64,000 nt of DNA from Candidatus Koribacter versatilis Ellin345 (lineage in GTDB: Bacteria > Acidobacteriota > Terriglobia > Terriglobales > Acidobacteriaceae), in contig NC_008009.1 of the NCBI RefSeq assembly GCF_000014005.1, forward strand, positions 1,302,001 through 1,366,000. The letters run 5' to 3'. Shown in pieces: positions 7,977-21,047 of the stretch (position 1 is its first letter; every line of letters begins with the position of its first letter). A model generated the notes under the pieces. The model ran no database searches. It was not told the DNA's origin and was given only the letters and a program-made list of their open reading frames with translations. Both the position numbers and the translations under genes were made by a program.

Positions 7977-8867
7977 TTATTCTTTCGCGAAAATCTTCGT
8001 TTTGCCTTCTTCCAGCACCAGCATTTTATTCAGGATGCCGCGCGATTCTGCGTCGGAGAGAAGGCGGTCGAGCGGTTCTTCCATGGGCTCGTGGGAAAGC
8101 CGAAAGGTGCCATAGTGCATGGGGATCATGCAGTGGGCCTTGAGATCGATAAAAGCCTGCACTGCGTCTTCCGGGCTGGCATGGACGTTGCGGAAGGACT
8201 CAGGATGGTAGGCACCAATTGGCAGCAGGGCGATCTTCGGATGCAGTCGCGTGCCGATCTCATGGAAGCCGTCGAAGTAAGCGGTGTCTCCTGAGTGATA
8301 GAGCGCGTGCTGGCCGGACTTGAGCACGAAACCGCCGTAACCGCGATGCATATCGCGAATGATGCGCGCGCCCCAATGTCGGGACGGCGTATGCGTGATC
8401 TCGACGCTGCCAAACTTCACCGACTGCCACCACTCGAGTTCGACGACGCGCTCCATGCCGAGATCGGAGACCAGGTCTTCAACATGGTGCGGCACGACAA
8501 TCGTCGGACGCTTTCCGAACCGGCGGTAGTTCGAACGGGCAATGGCCCGCAAAGACGGACGGTGTAGATGGTCGAAGTGCGCGTGCGAAACGAGGATCAG
8601 GTCGATCGGCGGCAAGTCCGAGATGCGAACACCGGCGCGGCGTAAACGTTTCAGGACGAAGATCCAGGGTGCGTAGTTCGGGTCGATCAGTATGTTTTTC
8701 CCGCCGAGCTGGATCAGGAAACTGGAATGGCCAATGAAAGTGATGCCGAGTTCGTGCGCCTTGGCATGAATCGGCTGGTGGGCGACGCCGGTCCGTGGGG
8801 TGACAACGGAGTGCCGCACGAGTTTGCCAAACTGTTTGGCTTTCTTGCGGATAGTAATCTTCAACAT
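7977..8867 (-). CDS. Metallo-beta-lactamase-fold hydrolase (NAPE-PLD/UlaG-like)
   Basis: 296 aa. Metal-site motifs are 'SHAHFDHLH' (HxHxDH), 'SRHWGAR', 'GDTAYFDGF' and a late His in 'MIPMHYGTF'. The 'GAYHPESFRNVHASPEDA' segment is typical of the NAPE-hydrolysing phospholipase D-like branch, which cleaves phosphodiesters of N-acylphosphatidylethanolamine in animals; bacterial substrates are largely unknown. The N-terminus is basic with no signal peptide. It is convergent with the glycerate kinase (3-nt gap). Confidence 0.85.
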   Translation of the reverse strand: MLKITIRKKAKQFGKLVRHSVVTPRTGVAHQPIHAKAHELGITFIGHSSFLIQLGGKNILIDPNYAPWIFVLKRLRRAGVRISDLPPIDLILVSHAHFDHLHRPSLRAIARSNYRRFGKRPTIVVPHHVEDLVSDLGMERVVELEWWQSVKFGSVEITHTPSRHWGARIIRDMHRGYGGFVLKSGQHALYHSGDTAYFDGFHEIGTRLHPKIALLPIGAYHPESFRNVHASPEDAVQAFIDLKAHCMIPMHYGTFRLSHEPMEEPLDRLLSDAESRGILNKMLVLEEGKTKIFAKE

Positions 8868-9114
8868 GAACCACTTATTAGACGCAGAGAAGGGTAGTCG
8901 CGATGCGTCTGGGATGCAACTCCGACGCGGTGGCCCAACGCAATGCCGCTTTCGGTTTAGTTTTCAACACTGTTGTGCAAAAGATTGTGGAAATATCGCC
9001 CCAAATTCACGAACGTGCAACATTCATGCCCCTTCGACCATGTTGCACCATCGGGGGTGCGAGTTTGGCACGCGAACTTCTTTGGAATTTTCGGTGCAGT
9101 GTTAGGCTGCTGAC

Positions 9115-9873
9115 GTGAAAGTCCGCCTTGACAAGCTTCTGGTAGAACGAGCGCTTGTTCCGTCGCGCGAACGCGCCCAAGCCATGATCCTTGCAGGTCG
9201 AGTGCTCGTCAACGAGCAGAAGGTCGAGAAAGCGGGTGCAAATGTCGAGGATGATTCCGCCATCCGGCTACTTGGCGATGATCTTCGTTACGTTGGCCGC
9301 GGCGGACTGAAACTTGAGCGCGCGCTGCAGCATTGGAACATTGAGGTTCGCGGACGCACTTGCATGGATATTGGCGCTTCAACCGGTGGCTTTACCGACT
9401 GCTTCCTGCAACACGGAGCCGCTCACGTGATTGCCGTGGATACCGGATTTGGCCAGATTGATGCCAAGTTGCGCGCCGACGAACGCGTGCATCTCCTCGA
9501 GCTGACCAACGCTCGCTATCTCACACGAGAGCAGGTTGAGGAAGTTGCTCCCGGAAGAGTGCTGCCGGATATCGCTGCCATGGACGTGTCGTTTATCTCT
9601 GCTACACTCGTGCTTCCGGCGGTAATAGCGGTGTTGCGCGACGCGCCCAGTGAGCGAAAGCAGCTGGTGGTGCTGGTAAAACCGCAGTTCGAAGTGGGCC
9701 GGGAAAAGATTGGCAAAGGCGGAATCGTTCGCGATGCAGCTGCCCAGCAACTCGCGCTCGAGAAAGTGAAAGAGTGCGTTGCGGAACTGCGGGGCCGCGG
9801 TTTGGACACCATCGAATCCCCGATCCTGGGAGCGGAAGGCAACCGCGAGTTCCTACTGTACGCTGAGCTATAA
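9115..9873 (+). CDS. tlyA: TlyA family rRNA 2'-O-methyltransferase
   Basis: 252 aa. An N-terminal S4 RNA-binding domain (residues 1-60, 'RLDKLLVERALVPSRERAQA') is followed by an FtsJ-like methyltransferase: 'GRGGLKLERAL' (catalytic Lys of the K-D-K-E set), SAM loop 'DIGASTGGFTDCFL' (85-98), 'AMDVSFIS' and 'VLVKPQFEVG'. TlyA methylates ribose in 16S and 23S rRNA. The GTG start gives the family's normal length. It ends 3 nt before nadK, a pairing seen in many bacteria. Confidence 0.9.
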   Translation: MKVRLDKLLVERALVPSRERAQAMILAGRVLVNEQKVEKAGANVEDDSAIRLLGDDLRYVGRGGLKLERALQHWNIEVRGRTCMDIGASTGGFTDCFLQHGAAHVIAVDTGFGQIDAKLRADERVHLLELTNARYLTREQVEEVAPGRVLPDIAAMDVSFISATLVLPAVIAVLRDAPSERKQLVVLVKPQFEVGREKIGKGGIVRDAAAQQLALEKVKECVAELRGRGLDTIESPILGAEGNREFLLYAEL

Positions 9874-9876
9874 ACG

Positions 9877-10734
9877 ATGAAGACGGTCGCTGTCCTATCG
9901 AAACCATCGAAGCCGGAACTCTCGGAGATCATTCCGCCGCTGCAGGAGTGGCTCGGACAGCATGGCTACGAAGTCATCTTCGACCAGCAGAGCGCCATTT
10001 ACGTGAGCGGCATCCACGGCGTTGAGCGGGCGAAGATCGCTGCGATGCATCCGGAGTTTGCGATTGTGCTCGGCGGTGACGGCACACTGCTTTCGGCGGC
10101 CCGCGCCGTTGCCCCTGCGGGAATTCCGATTCTCGCTGTGAATCTTGGGTCGTTGGGCTTTCTCACCGAAGTTCCCCTGCAAGATATGTACAGCACGCTC
10201 GAGCGCGTGATCGCCTGCAATTGTCCGCTCGACGAGCGAACCATGCTGGCGTGCGACCTCATCCGCGACGGCCAGGTGCTGCACTCGTATACCTCTCTGA
10301 ACGATGTTGTGGTGAACAAAAGCGCTATCGCGCGACTGGTCGGATTCGATGTCTCGATTGATGGCCGGTTCGTATTCAACTACAAGGCAGATGGCGTGAT
10401 CGTCGCGACGCCAACCGGATCTACTGCGTATTCGCTCGCAGCCGGCGGTCCCGTGCTGATGCCCGCGGTTGGGGCGTTCCAAATTACTCCGGTCTGCCCG
10501 CATTCGCTTACTCATCGACCGGTGGTCGTGCCGGAAACGGCGACCATCTCCATCGTCGTACGCAGCAATGGGGAAGCGGCCTTCCTCACCATCGATGGGC
10601 AGGTTGGTCAGCCTTTGAAAGAGGGCGATGAGATTGTTTGTCGCAAGGCCGACCATGCCGTGAAGCTGCTGCAAATGCGGCAGTCGTTCTTCAAGGTGCT
10701 TCGCGAAAAGCTGAAGTGGGGCGAACGCGAATGA
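9877..10734 (+). CDS. nadK: NAD kinase
   Basis: 285 aa, cytoplasmic; phosphorylates NAD to NADP. The signature GGDGT (residues 66-70) carries the catalytic Asp. 'NLGSLGFLTEV' (89-99) and the glycine-rich 'ATPTGSTAYSLAAGGP' follow, with the all-beta C-terminal domain ('FLTIDGQVGQPL') complete. Co-transcribed with tlyA. It ends at a bidirectional terminator. Confidence 0.95.
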   Translation: MKTVAVLSKPSKPELSEIIPPLQEWLGQHGYEVIFDQQSAIYVSGIHGVERAKIAAMHPEFAIVLGGDGTLLSAARAVAPAGIPILAVNLGSLGFLTEVPLQDMYSTLERVIACNCPLDERTMLACDLIRDGQVLHSYTSLNDVVVNKSAIARLVGFDVSIDGRFVFNYKADGVIVATPTGSTAYSLAAGGPVLMPAVGAFQITPVCPHSLTHRPVVVPETATISIVVRSNGEAAFLTIDGQVGQPLKEGDEIVCRKADHAVKLLQMRQSFFKVLREKLKWGERE

Positions 10735-10759
10735 AAAGAGCGGTGCCCCACCGCTCTTT
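10735..10759. terminator. bidirectional terminator between nadK and the BON gene
   Basis: AAAGAGCGGTG (10735-10745) pairs perfectly with CACCGCTCTTT (10749-10759), loop CCC. A-rich on one side and T-rich on the other, it suits both convergent genes. Confidence 0.8.
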
Positions 10760-10778
10760 CTCGTGAATATTCGTCTCG

Positions 10779-11333
10779 CTATTTCTGTGGCACCACCTGC
10801 AGGTTGTTCTTCACCTCGAAGATTCCCGACACGCTGTTTGCGCGAATTCCGGCGGTGTCTTTGTCGCCTTGGTTGTCTACCACGCCTTCGAGGCTCACGT
10901 GACCGCTTTTCACGATGATGCGAATCGGCTTAATGGTACCGAGGTCGTACTTCTGCAGTGATGGAAAACCGTAGATCGCCTTGAAGAGCCGGATGCGAAG
11001 CTGATCGTCCATTGAAGACGGCGGCAGCACTTCAATCTGGTTGGTGACCGATTCCACACCCTCGATGCGCTTCACCGAATTCTCGGCGTCAGACTTCGTA
11101 ACTGGTTTCACGACGGCGCCGGTGAGAGTCACGTTAGCGCCATTTACTTGGTAGCCGATGACATCGAACACACCGTACCAGGGAAGCATCAGGATCTCGT
11201 GGCGCACCTCGCGCTTGATGCGATCTTCGGTTTGCGGTGAGGTTTGACTCGGTGATGTTGCTTGCTGCGCCGTCGACAGCGCCGCCAAGCAAAACGAAAG
11301 CAGAACAGCCGCAACTGTTTTCCGAATTGACAT
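10779..11333 (-). CDS. Secreted protein with two BON domains
   Basis: 184 aa. Signal peptide at residues 1-22 (basic start, hydrophobic core, cut near 'STA-QQ'). Two BON modules follow (about 38-103 and 108-181), each with the alpha-beta core and a conserved glycine in 'VTLTGAVVKP' and 'VSLEGVVDNQGDK'. BON domains bind phospholipid or act in envelope stability (OsmY-like). ATG 11333 is supported by GGAGGG 8 nt upstream and by the signal peptide; longer in-frame starts would run into the divergent hutU region. Confidence 0.85.
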   Translation of the reverse strand: MSIRKTVAAVLLSFCLAALSTAQQATSPSQTSPQTEDRIKREVRHEILMLPWYGVFDVIGYQVNGANVTLTGAVVKPVTKSDAENSVKRIEGVESVTNQIEVLPPSSMDDQLRIRLFKAIYGFPSLQKYDLGTIKPIRIIVKSGHVSLEGVVDNQGDKDTAGIRANSVSGIFEVKNNLQVVPQK

Positions 11334-11474
11334 TGATTCATCCCTCCAGAACCTACGATGCGAAAAAGCTCGCTTCTGTTTGAGGCCCCCCGGCGTGCGG
11401 AATTGAACAGACCTGGAAACGTGAGCAGCGCCGCCATTTACACCGGTTCGGCAAAGCACTACCATTTCAAGGTT

Positions 11475-13148
<1,674 letters not shown>

Positions 13149-13190
13149 TTTCATTCGGCACGGCGGCGATGAACTGCCGTGCCTTTCTCT

Positions 13191-14480
13191 ATGCCAAAAG
13201 ACTCCGCCATCCTCCTCCGCGATATCCGCCAGCTTCTCACCTTGCGCTCGCCGTCCGCGAAAGTTGGACCGCGCCGCGGGAAAGAGCTTTCGGAACTCGG
13301 CGTTATTGAAAATGGCGCTGTCCTGGTGCGCGATGGAGAGTTCGTCGCGGTGGGTACGACGCGCGAGGTGCTGCGCATCGCCAAACGTGAAGCGAAGAAA
13401 GTTCAGGAGATTTCGTGCCGCGACCAAGTCGTTCTACCGGGTTTTGTTGATTCACACACGCATCCCGTTTTCGCTGCGCCACGGCTGATTGATTTCGAGA
13501 AGAGGATCACCGGAGCGAATTACGAACAGATCGCGGAAGCGGGCGGCGGTATTCGTTCGAGCATTCGCGGGGTGCGCGAGTCATCGCGCAGCGTGCTGAC
13601 TGCGAAAGTGCTTGGAGCTTTTGAAGAAATGGCCGCGCACGGGACGACGACCATCGAGGCGAAGAGCGGCTACGGTCTTGATTTCGATTCGGAGATCAAG
13701 TCGCTCGAAGCGATTCGCAGCGCAGCGAGGAAATTCGGCGGGACAGTCATCGCAACATTGCTCGGCGCACACACGGTTCCTCCCGAACATCGTGCTAAAC
13801 CTGAGAAATACGTTCGTATCATTTGCGAAGAAATGATCCCCACTGCTGCGCGCAAGAAGCTCGCGAAATACGTGGATGTCTTCTGCGAGCGTGGCGCGTT
13901 CACGCCAGAGCAGTCGGAACGGATCCTGCGCACCGCGCGCGATCATGGTCTGGAAGTACGCGCGCACGTGAATCAGCTAACCGAAGTTGGTCTCGAGCGC
14001 TTCGATCAGTTCGCGCCCGCATCGTACGATCACATGGACAAGGTAAGTGCCGGCGACATCCAACGCCTCTCTAAGGCCGACATGATCGCGACGCTACTGC
14101 CTGCTGCGAACTATTTCCTTGGCCTTAGCGAATATCCACCAGCCCGAAAGCTCATTGATGCTGGAGTGGCGGTCGCGCTCGCCACCGACTACAACCCCGG
14201 CACCGCTCCCACCGCGAGCATGCCATTCGTACTCTCTGCCGCATGCACCCACATGAAGCTCTCGCCGGCTGAAGCTATCGTCGCGGGGACTTTCAATGGA
14301 GCATGCGCATTGCGCTTGCAGGGCAGCAAGGGGAGCATCGAGCCCGGCAAAGATGCCGACCTGGCAATCTTTGATGCCGACAACTATCGCGAGGTCCCCT
14401 ACTGGTTCGGCGTGAACCGCTGCTCGGCAACCATGCTGAACGGCAGCTTCTTTCTTCCCGCGAACCACTCGAAAGTGTAA
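13191..14480 (+). CDS. hutI: Imidazolonepropionase
   Basis: 429 aa, amidohydrolase superfamily; opens the imidazolone ring to formiminoglutamate in the step after HutU. Metal and substrate motifs are 'DSHTHPVFA' (HxH), 'TTTIEAKSGYGLD', 'LLGAHTVPPEH', 'AHVNQLTEVG' and the metal Asp in 'ATDYNPGTAPT'. ATG 13191 gives a normal N-terminus; GTG 13179 is an alternative four codons upstream. Co-transcribed with hutU. Confidence 0.92.
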   Translation: MPKDSAILLRDIRQLLTLRSPSAKVGPRRGKELSELGVIENGAVLVRDGEFVAVGTTREVLRIAKREAKKVQEISCRDQVVLPGFVDSHTHPVFAAPRLIDFEKRITGANYEQIAEAGGGIRSSIRGVRESSRSVLTAKVLGAFEEMAAHGTTTIEAKSGYGLDFDSEIKSLEAIRSAARKFGGTVIATLLGAHTVPPEHRAKPEKYVRIICEEMIPTAARKKLAKYVDVFCERGAFTPEQSERILRTARDHGLEVRAHVNQLTEVGLERFDQFAPASYDHMDKVSAGDIQRLSKADMIATLLPAANYFLGLSEYPPARKLIDAGVAVALATDYNPGTAPTASMPFVLSAACTHMKLSPAEAIVAGTFNGACALRLQGSKGSIEPGKDADLAIFDADNYREVPYWFGVNRCSATMLNGSFFLPANHSKV

Positions 14481-14566
14481 GCGCGCGAACCCAAGTAATT
14501 TTCATTTATAGTTCTTGCATACTTTTCCGTGCTCGCATCGACATTTTCATGCATCCGAAAGGCCTG

Positions 14567-17182
<2,616 letters not shown>

Positions 17183-17232
17183 AAATCGGCGGCGGGTCGG
17201 CCTTCACCGGCCCGTTGGTCGGTTCCGCCAGT

Positions 17233-17262
17233 TTGAAGCAGGCGAGTTTTGCCTGTTATAAT
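17233..17262 (+). promoter_or_regulatory. promoter of tRNA-Phe
   Basis: TTGAAG (17233-17238), 18-nt spacer, perfect TATAAT (17257-17262). The expected start near 17269 leaves a leader of about 65 nt before the tRNA. Confidence 0.65.
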
Positions 17263-17334
17263 TCTCCTGTTCGCACGCACTGATATCTTCCGGCGTTTTC
17301 GTCGTAAGCCCACCCATCGTGCTGCACTTGCAGT

Positions 17335-17410
<76 letters not shown>

Positions 17411-17456
17411 TCTCTCCCCATCTTCGGTACTTTCCGATGCTGTCCGGTTTTTCCCA

Positions 17457-17485
17457 TTGACTTCTGAATGGTCGCTCAGTACAAG
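17457..17485 (+). promoter_or_regulatory. possible promoter for the 63-aa protein / diiron oxidase pair
   Basis: TTGACT (17457-17462), 17-nt spacer, TACAAG (17480-17485), about 90 nt before the ATG at 17576. Moderate match to the sigma70 consensus, with ideal spacing. Confidence 0.35.
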
Positions 17486-17575
17486 AGACGCGTGTGGGGT
17501 CGGGGCCAAATTGTGTTCGCGTAGGCCCTTCTGTGTGTTGACTCCGCGCTACTTCAGTCCCCGGGAGAGGATCCA

Positions 17576-17767
17576 ATGTCAGGTCAATCGAATGTGGAAC
17601 GCCTGCAAGCAGCGGGTGTGATCGGAAGCGGCCCCGTCGCCGATCATCATGCGGAAAAGATCAACAGTCTGAGCGATGACGAAGTGAATACATTGATCAC
17701 CGTTCGCAAGAAGATGGGTGATACTGACGATGCTTCCGACCATCTCCGTCCCAACTTCTTCGTTTAG
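17576..17767 (+). CDS. Small 63-aa protein paired with a diiron oxidase-like gene
   Basis: Soluble, acidic, no cysteine and no membrane segment. A helical stretch (residues 7-48) includes 'INSLSDDEVNTLITVRKKM', followed by a short disordered tail ending 'RPNFFV'. GAGAGG lies 6 nt upstream of the ATG. The LS-DEEV-LI-K pattern recalls short acidobacterial proteins sometimes annotated from RiPP-like (sacti-type) neighbourhoods, but I cannot assign a family with certainty. Only 28 nt separate it from the downstream haem-oxygenase-like gene, so the two are very probably co-expressed. It could be a substrate, a partner or a carrier of that enzyme. Confidence 0.7.
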   Translation: MSGQSNVERLQAAGVIGSGPVADHHAEKINSLSDDEVNTLITVRKKMGDTDDASDHLRPNFFV

Positions 17768-17795
17768 CCAGTTTTAGATTTGTGAGATTCACGGG

Positions 17796-18479
17796 ATGAG
17801 CCAGGCCACGCACGTCGCTGCATCGAATAGCTCCATTCTTTCGACCAAGATCGCGCTGGCTCATCCACGTTTGGATTTTTCCGCGCGACGCTTCTGGAAG
17901 CATCCCGACCTCCACATCCTTCTGCCGAAGTTCTATCTCGAACTCTATGCCGTCGTGCGCGGCGGGCTTTCCGTCATGGAAATCGCACAGCGCCGGGCCG
18001 AAGAACTTTCAGCAAACGATCCCGTCGCCGCCATCCTCGCCGACTACTACGCCAAGCACCTTGTCGAGGAACGAGGTCACGACGAATGGTTGCTGGAAGA
18101 CATGGAACACTGCGGCATTGATCGCCAACATGCGATCGAGCGCATTCCGTCCGGCGCCGTTGCGGCACTGATTGGCGCGCAGCAATTTTGGGTGTTGCAG
18201 GAACACCCAGTTGCGTTCCTTGGCTATGTCTCCGTCGTCGAAGGCAATCCTCCGGTTCAAACTCACATCAACGAAATTCGCGATGCCACCGGCTACCCGG
18301 ATGCATCCTTCCGCTCATTGCGAGAGCATGCCGACGTCGATACCGGGCACGCTGCCGAGCTTCGTGGTCTCATTGACTCCCTGCCGCTTTCGCCGCGGCA
18401 CCACCGACTCCTCGGACTGAGTGCCTTCGAAACCGTCGGCGGGCTGGCTCGCATCTTCGATCAGCTCTGTGGCGAGTGA
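17796..18479 (+). CDS. Haem-oxygenase-like diiron protein (TenA/PqqC/HDO superfamily)
   Basis: 227 aa, all-helical, cytoplasmic. Metal-ligand patterns typical of haem-oxygenase-like diiron oxidases are visible: a Glu in 'LELYAVV' (about residue 49), 'EERGHDEWL' (E and H about 91-97) and 'HADVDTGHAAEL' (H, D and H about 178-185). Known members oxidise amino acids, fatty acids or amines (for example BesC-, SznF- and UndA-like enzymes) or belong to TenA thiaminases, so the substrate cannot be read from sequence. The direct association with the 63-aa protein and the absence of thiamine or PQQ genes argue for a specialised role. Confidence 0.75.
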   Translation: MSQATHVAASNSSILSTKIALAHPRLDFSARRFWKHPDLHILLPKFYLELYAVVRGGLSVMEIAQRRAEELSANDPVAAILADYYAKHLVEERGHDEWLLEDMEHCGIDRQHAIERIPSGAVAALIGAQQFWVLQEHPVAFLGYVSVVEGNPPVQTHINEIRDATGYPDASFRSLREHADVDTGHAAELRGLIDSLPLSPRHHRLLGLSAFETVGGLARIFDQLCGE

Positions 18480-18554
18480 CGGGAACGCCGTGGAAACGCC
18501 TGATTTCGTGCCGTTTTTGACTGTCATTTACCGCTGACGTAAGATGCGCAAATC

Positions 18555-20951
18555 GTGATCGGGCAGATCGTTTCTCATTACCGCATCGTCGAACAGATCG
18601 GCGGCGGCGGCATGGGTGTGGTGTACAAAGCCGAAGACACGCGGCTGCACCGCCTCGTGGCGCTCAAGTTTCTGCCCGAAGATGTCGCCGAAGACACGGC
18701 CACGCTGGCTCGCTTCCAACGCGAGGCCCGTGCCGCGTCTGCCCTGAACCACCCCAACATCTGCTCCATCTTCGACATCGGCGAACAGGAAGGCCGCGCC
18801 TTCATCGCCATGGAATATCTCGACGGCGTGACCCTGAAGCACCTGATCGGACGCTCGCCGGTGGAAATGAGCAAGCTCCTAGGCCTCGCCATCGAGATCG
18901 CCGACGCACTCGACGCCGCGCATACCCAAGGCATCGTGCATCGCGATATCAAGCCGCCCAACATCTTCGTCACCAAGCGCGGTCATGCCAAGATTCTCGA
19001 CTTCGGTCTGGCCAAAATGTCGCAAGAGCAGGAGACCGAGTCGCGACTGGTTGCCGTCACTTCTGATGGCCTCACGGGCGAGCATCGAACTAGCCCCGGT
19101 ACCACCATGGGCACAATCGCCTACATGTCACCGGAGCAGGCCCGCGGCAAGGAACTCGATGCCCGCACTGATCTGTTTTCATTCGGCGTTGTGCTTTACG
19201 AGATGTCCACCGGCACGCTCCCATTTCGCGGCGAGAGCTCAGTCGAGACATTTGAAGCAATCCTGGGTCGCGTTCCGGTCGCACCGGTTCGCTTGAATCC
19301 CGACGTACCCCACGAACTCGAGCGGATCATTTCAAAGGCGCTGGAAAAAGACCGTAACCTCCGCTACCAGTCAGCCGCCGAGATGCAAGCCGACCTCAAG
19401 CGGTTGAAGCGCGACACCGACTCGGGCACCATCATCACCGCGATCTCTGCACCGCCGGCACCCGCACCCGTGCCTACGCAGCGCCGCAAGACGCCGTTGA
19501 TCGTTGGGCTCGTTGCCATCGTTGTTGTCGCCGCATTGGTGTGGGCTGGCGTCTCGTACTTCGCACGGCCCTCGGTCATCGGCGCCATCGCTGTCCTGCC
19601 CTTCGTGAACGCCGGCAACGATCCCAACACCGAGTACCTTAGTGACGGTCTGACTGACAGTCTCATCGACCGCCTTTCGAATTTGCCGAATCTGACTGTG
19701 ATGTCGCGCAGCGCCGTCTTCCGCTATAAGGGACAACAGGTGGATCCGCAAACCGTGGGCCGCGATCTCCACGTTGGCGCCTTGCTCACCGGCCGCGTCA
19801 TCCAGCACGGCGACAAAGTTCAGATCAACGTCGAGCTGGTGAGCGCCAAAGACGACAGCCATATCTGGGGACGCCGCTACGAAGAATCGCTCTCGCAAGC
19901 GCAATCCGTCGAGGTCCGCATCGCCTCCGACATCTCCGACCGTCTCGGGCTCCGCCTGAGTGGCGAAGCCCAGCAGAAACTCAGGAAGCAGTACACCAAT
20001 AATCCTGAGGCTTATCAGCTCTACCTGAAGGGCGTGTATTGGTCCAACAAAGCCACTCGCGATTCACTCAACAAGGGCAAAGAGTACTTCGAGCAGGCGG
20101 TTAAGAACGATCCCAATTACGCGCTGCCATATACCGGTCTCGCCGTTTATTACCGCATCGCCGACGACTGGTTCATGGCGCCGCACGATTGCATGCCGAA
20201 GGCGAAAGAGGCTGCCGAGAAAGCACTGCAACTCGATCCGTCCTCGCCGCAGGCCCACACCGAGATGGGCGAGGTTTACTTCTTCTACGAATTTCGCTGG
20301 GCCGATGCAGAAAAGGAATTCCGCCGCAGCATCGAGCTAAATCCCGACTACGCCCTCGCGCACTCCGACCTTGGATGGCTCCTGACCTCCACCGGACGTG
20401 CGCAGGAAGGCATCAGCGAGAGCAAACGCGGACAGGAACTTGATCCCCTCTCTCTCGACACCAACATTTATTACGGATTGAGCCTCTACTTCACCCGCAA
20501 GTACGATGCCGCCGAGACCCAGTTCCACAAGACCCTCGACCTCGAGCCCGACTACTGGTTTGCGCACGCCTATCTCGGCCGCACTTACGCGCGTACCGGT
20601 CGCGTGAAAGATGCGATCGCCGAGCTTCAGAAGGCCGAAAAACTCTCGGAGGGGATCACGGAAACCCGCACCGGCCTCGGCGTCGCGTATGTCGCGAACG
20701 GCCAGAGCTTCGAAGCTCGCGGCATTCTCGACAAACTCATCACGCAATCGGATCCCTACGTTCCGCCCTACAATCTCGCCGAACTCTATGCTGCCCTCGG
20801 CGACAAGGACCGATCGATCGAATCGCTACGCAAGGCCTACGAGGCCCGGTCCATCTACATGACGTTCGTCAAATTCGATCCCGAACTCGAAGCGATTCGC
20901 TCCGATCCCCGTTACTCCGATTTGTTACGCGAAATGGGTTTGGATCCTTAA
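18555..20951 (+). CDS. Transmembrane Ser/Thr protein kinase with TolB-like and TPR domains
   Basis: 798 aa. The kinase domain (about 9-275) has '[14 protein letters not shown]', Lys38, catalytic 'HRDIKPPN' (H129-N136, PAN more usual) and DFG at 149-151. A proline-rich linker leads to one membrane helix (about 313-336). The outer part holds a TolB/CadC-like domain ('[22 protein letters not shown]', about 345-470) that in related proteins precedes TPRs, then about seven TPR units up to the end. The layout is a signalling receptor kinase of a type common in Acidobacteria; ligand and targets are unknown. GTG start. Confidence 0.9.
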   Translation: MIGQIVSHYRIVEQIGGGGMGVVYKAEDTRLHRLVALKFLPEDVAEDTATLARFQREARAASALNHPNICSIFDIGEQEGRAFIAMEYLDGVTLKHLIGRSPVEMSKLLGLAIEIADALDAAHTQGIVHRDIKPPNIFVTKRGHAKILDFGLAKMSQEQETESRLVAVTSDGLTGEHRTSPGTTMGTIAYMSPEQARGKELDARTDLFSFGVVLYEMSTGTLPFRGESSVETFEAILGRVPVAPVRLNPDVPHELERIISKALEKDRNLRYQSAAEMQADLKRLKRDTDSGTIITAISAPPAPAPVPTQRRKTPLIVGLVAIVVVAALVWAGVSYFARPSVIGAIAVLPFVNAGNDPNTEYLSDGLTDSLIDRLSNLPNLTVMSRSAVFRYKGQQVDPQTVGRDLHVGALLTGRVIQHGDKVQINVELVSAKDDSHIWGRRYEESLSQAQSVEVRIASDISDRLGLRLSGEAQQKLRKQYTNNPEAYQLYLKGVYWSNKATRDSLNKGKEYFEQAVKNDPNYALPYTGLAVYYRIADDWFMAPHDCMPKAKEAAEKALQLDPSSPQAHTEMGEVYFFYEFRWADAEKEFRRSIELNPDYALAHSDLGWLLTSTGRAQEGISESKRGQELDPLSLDTNIYYGLSLYFTRKYDAAETQFHKTLDLEPDYWFAHAYLGRTYARTGRVKDAIAELQKAEKLSEGITETRTGLGVAYVANGQSFEARGILDKLITQSDPYVPPYNLAELYAALGDKDRSIESLRKAYEARSIYMTFVKFDPELEAIRSDPRYSDLLREMGLDP

Positions 20952-21047
20952 GGTCAAAAGCCTCTGCTCTCGAAAACAGTTGCCGAGTTTTGCGGCAGGG
21001 TAGTATGTTCGCGCGTGGTTTAAGAGTTCACGTTCGGACGGACACTC

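Noticed and set aside
8868-9114. Two overlapping short frames before tlyA
   Set aside because: Low-complexity products with no ribosome-binding site. The 247-nt gap is more likely the promoter region of tlyA and of the divergent hydrolase.
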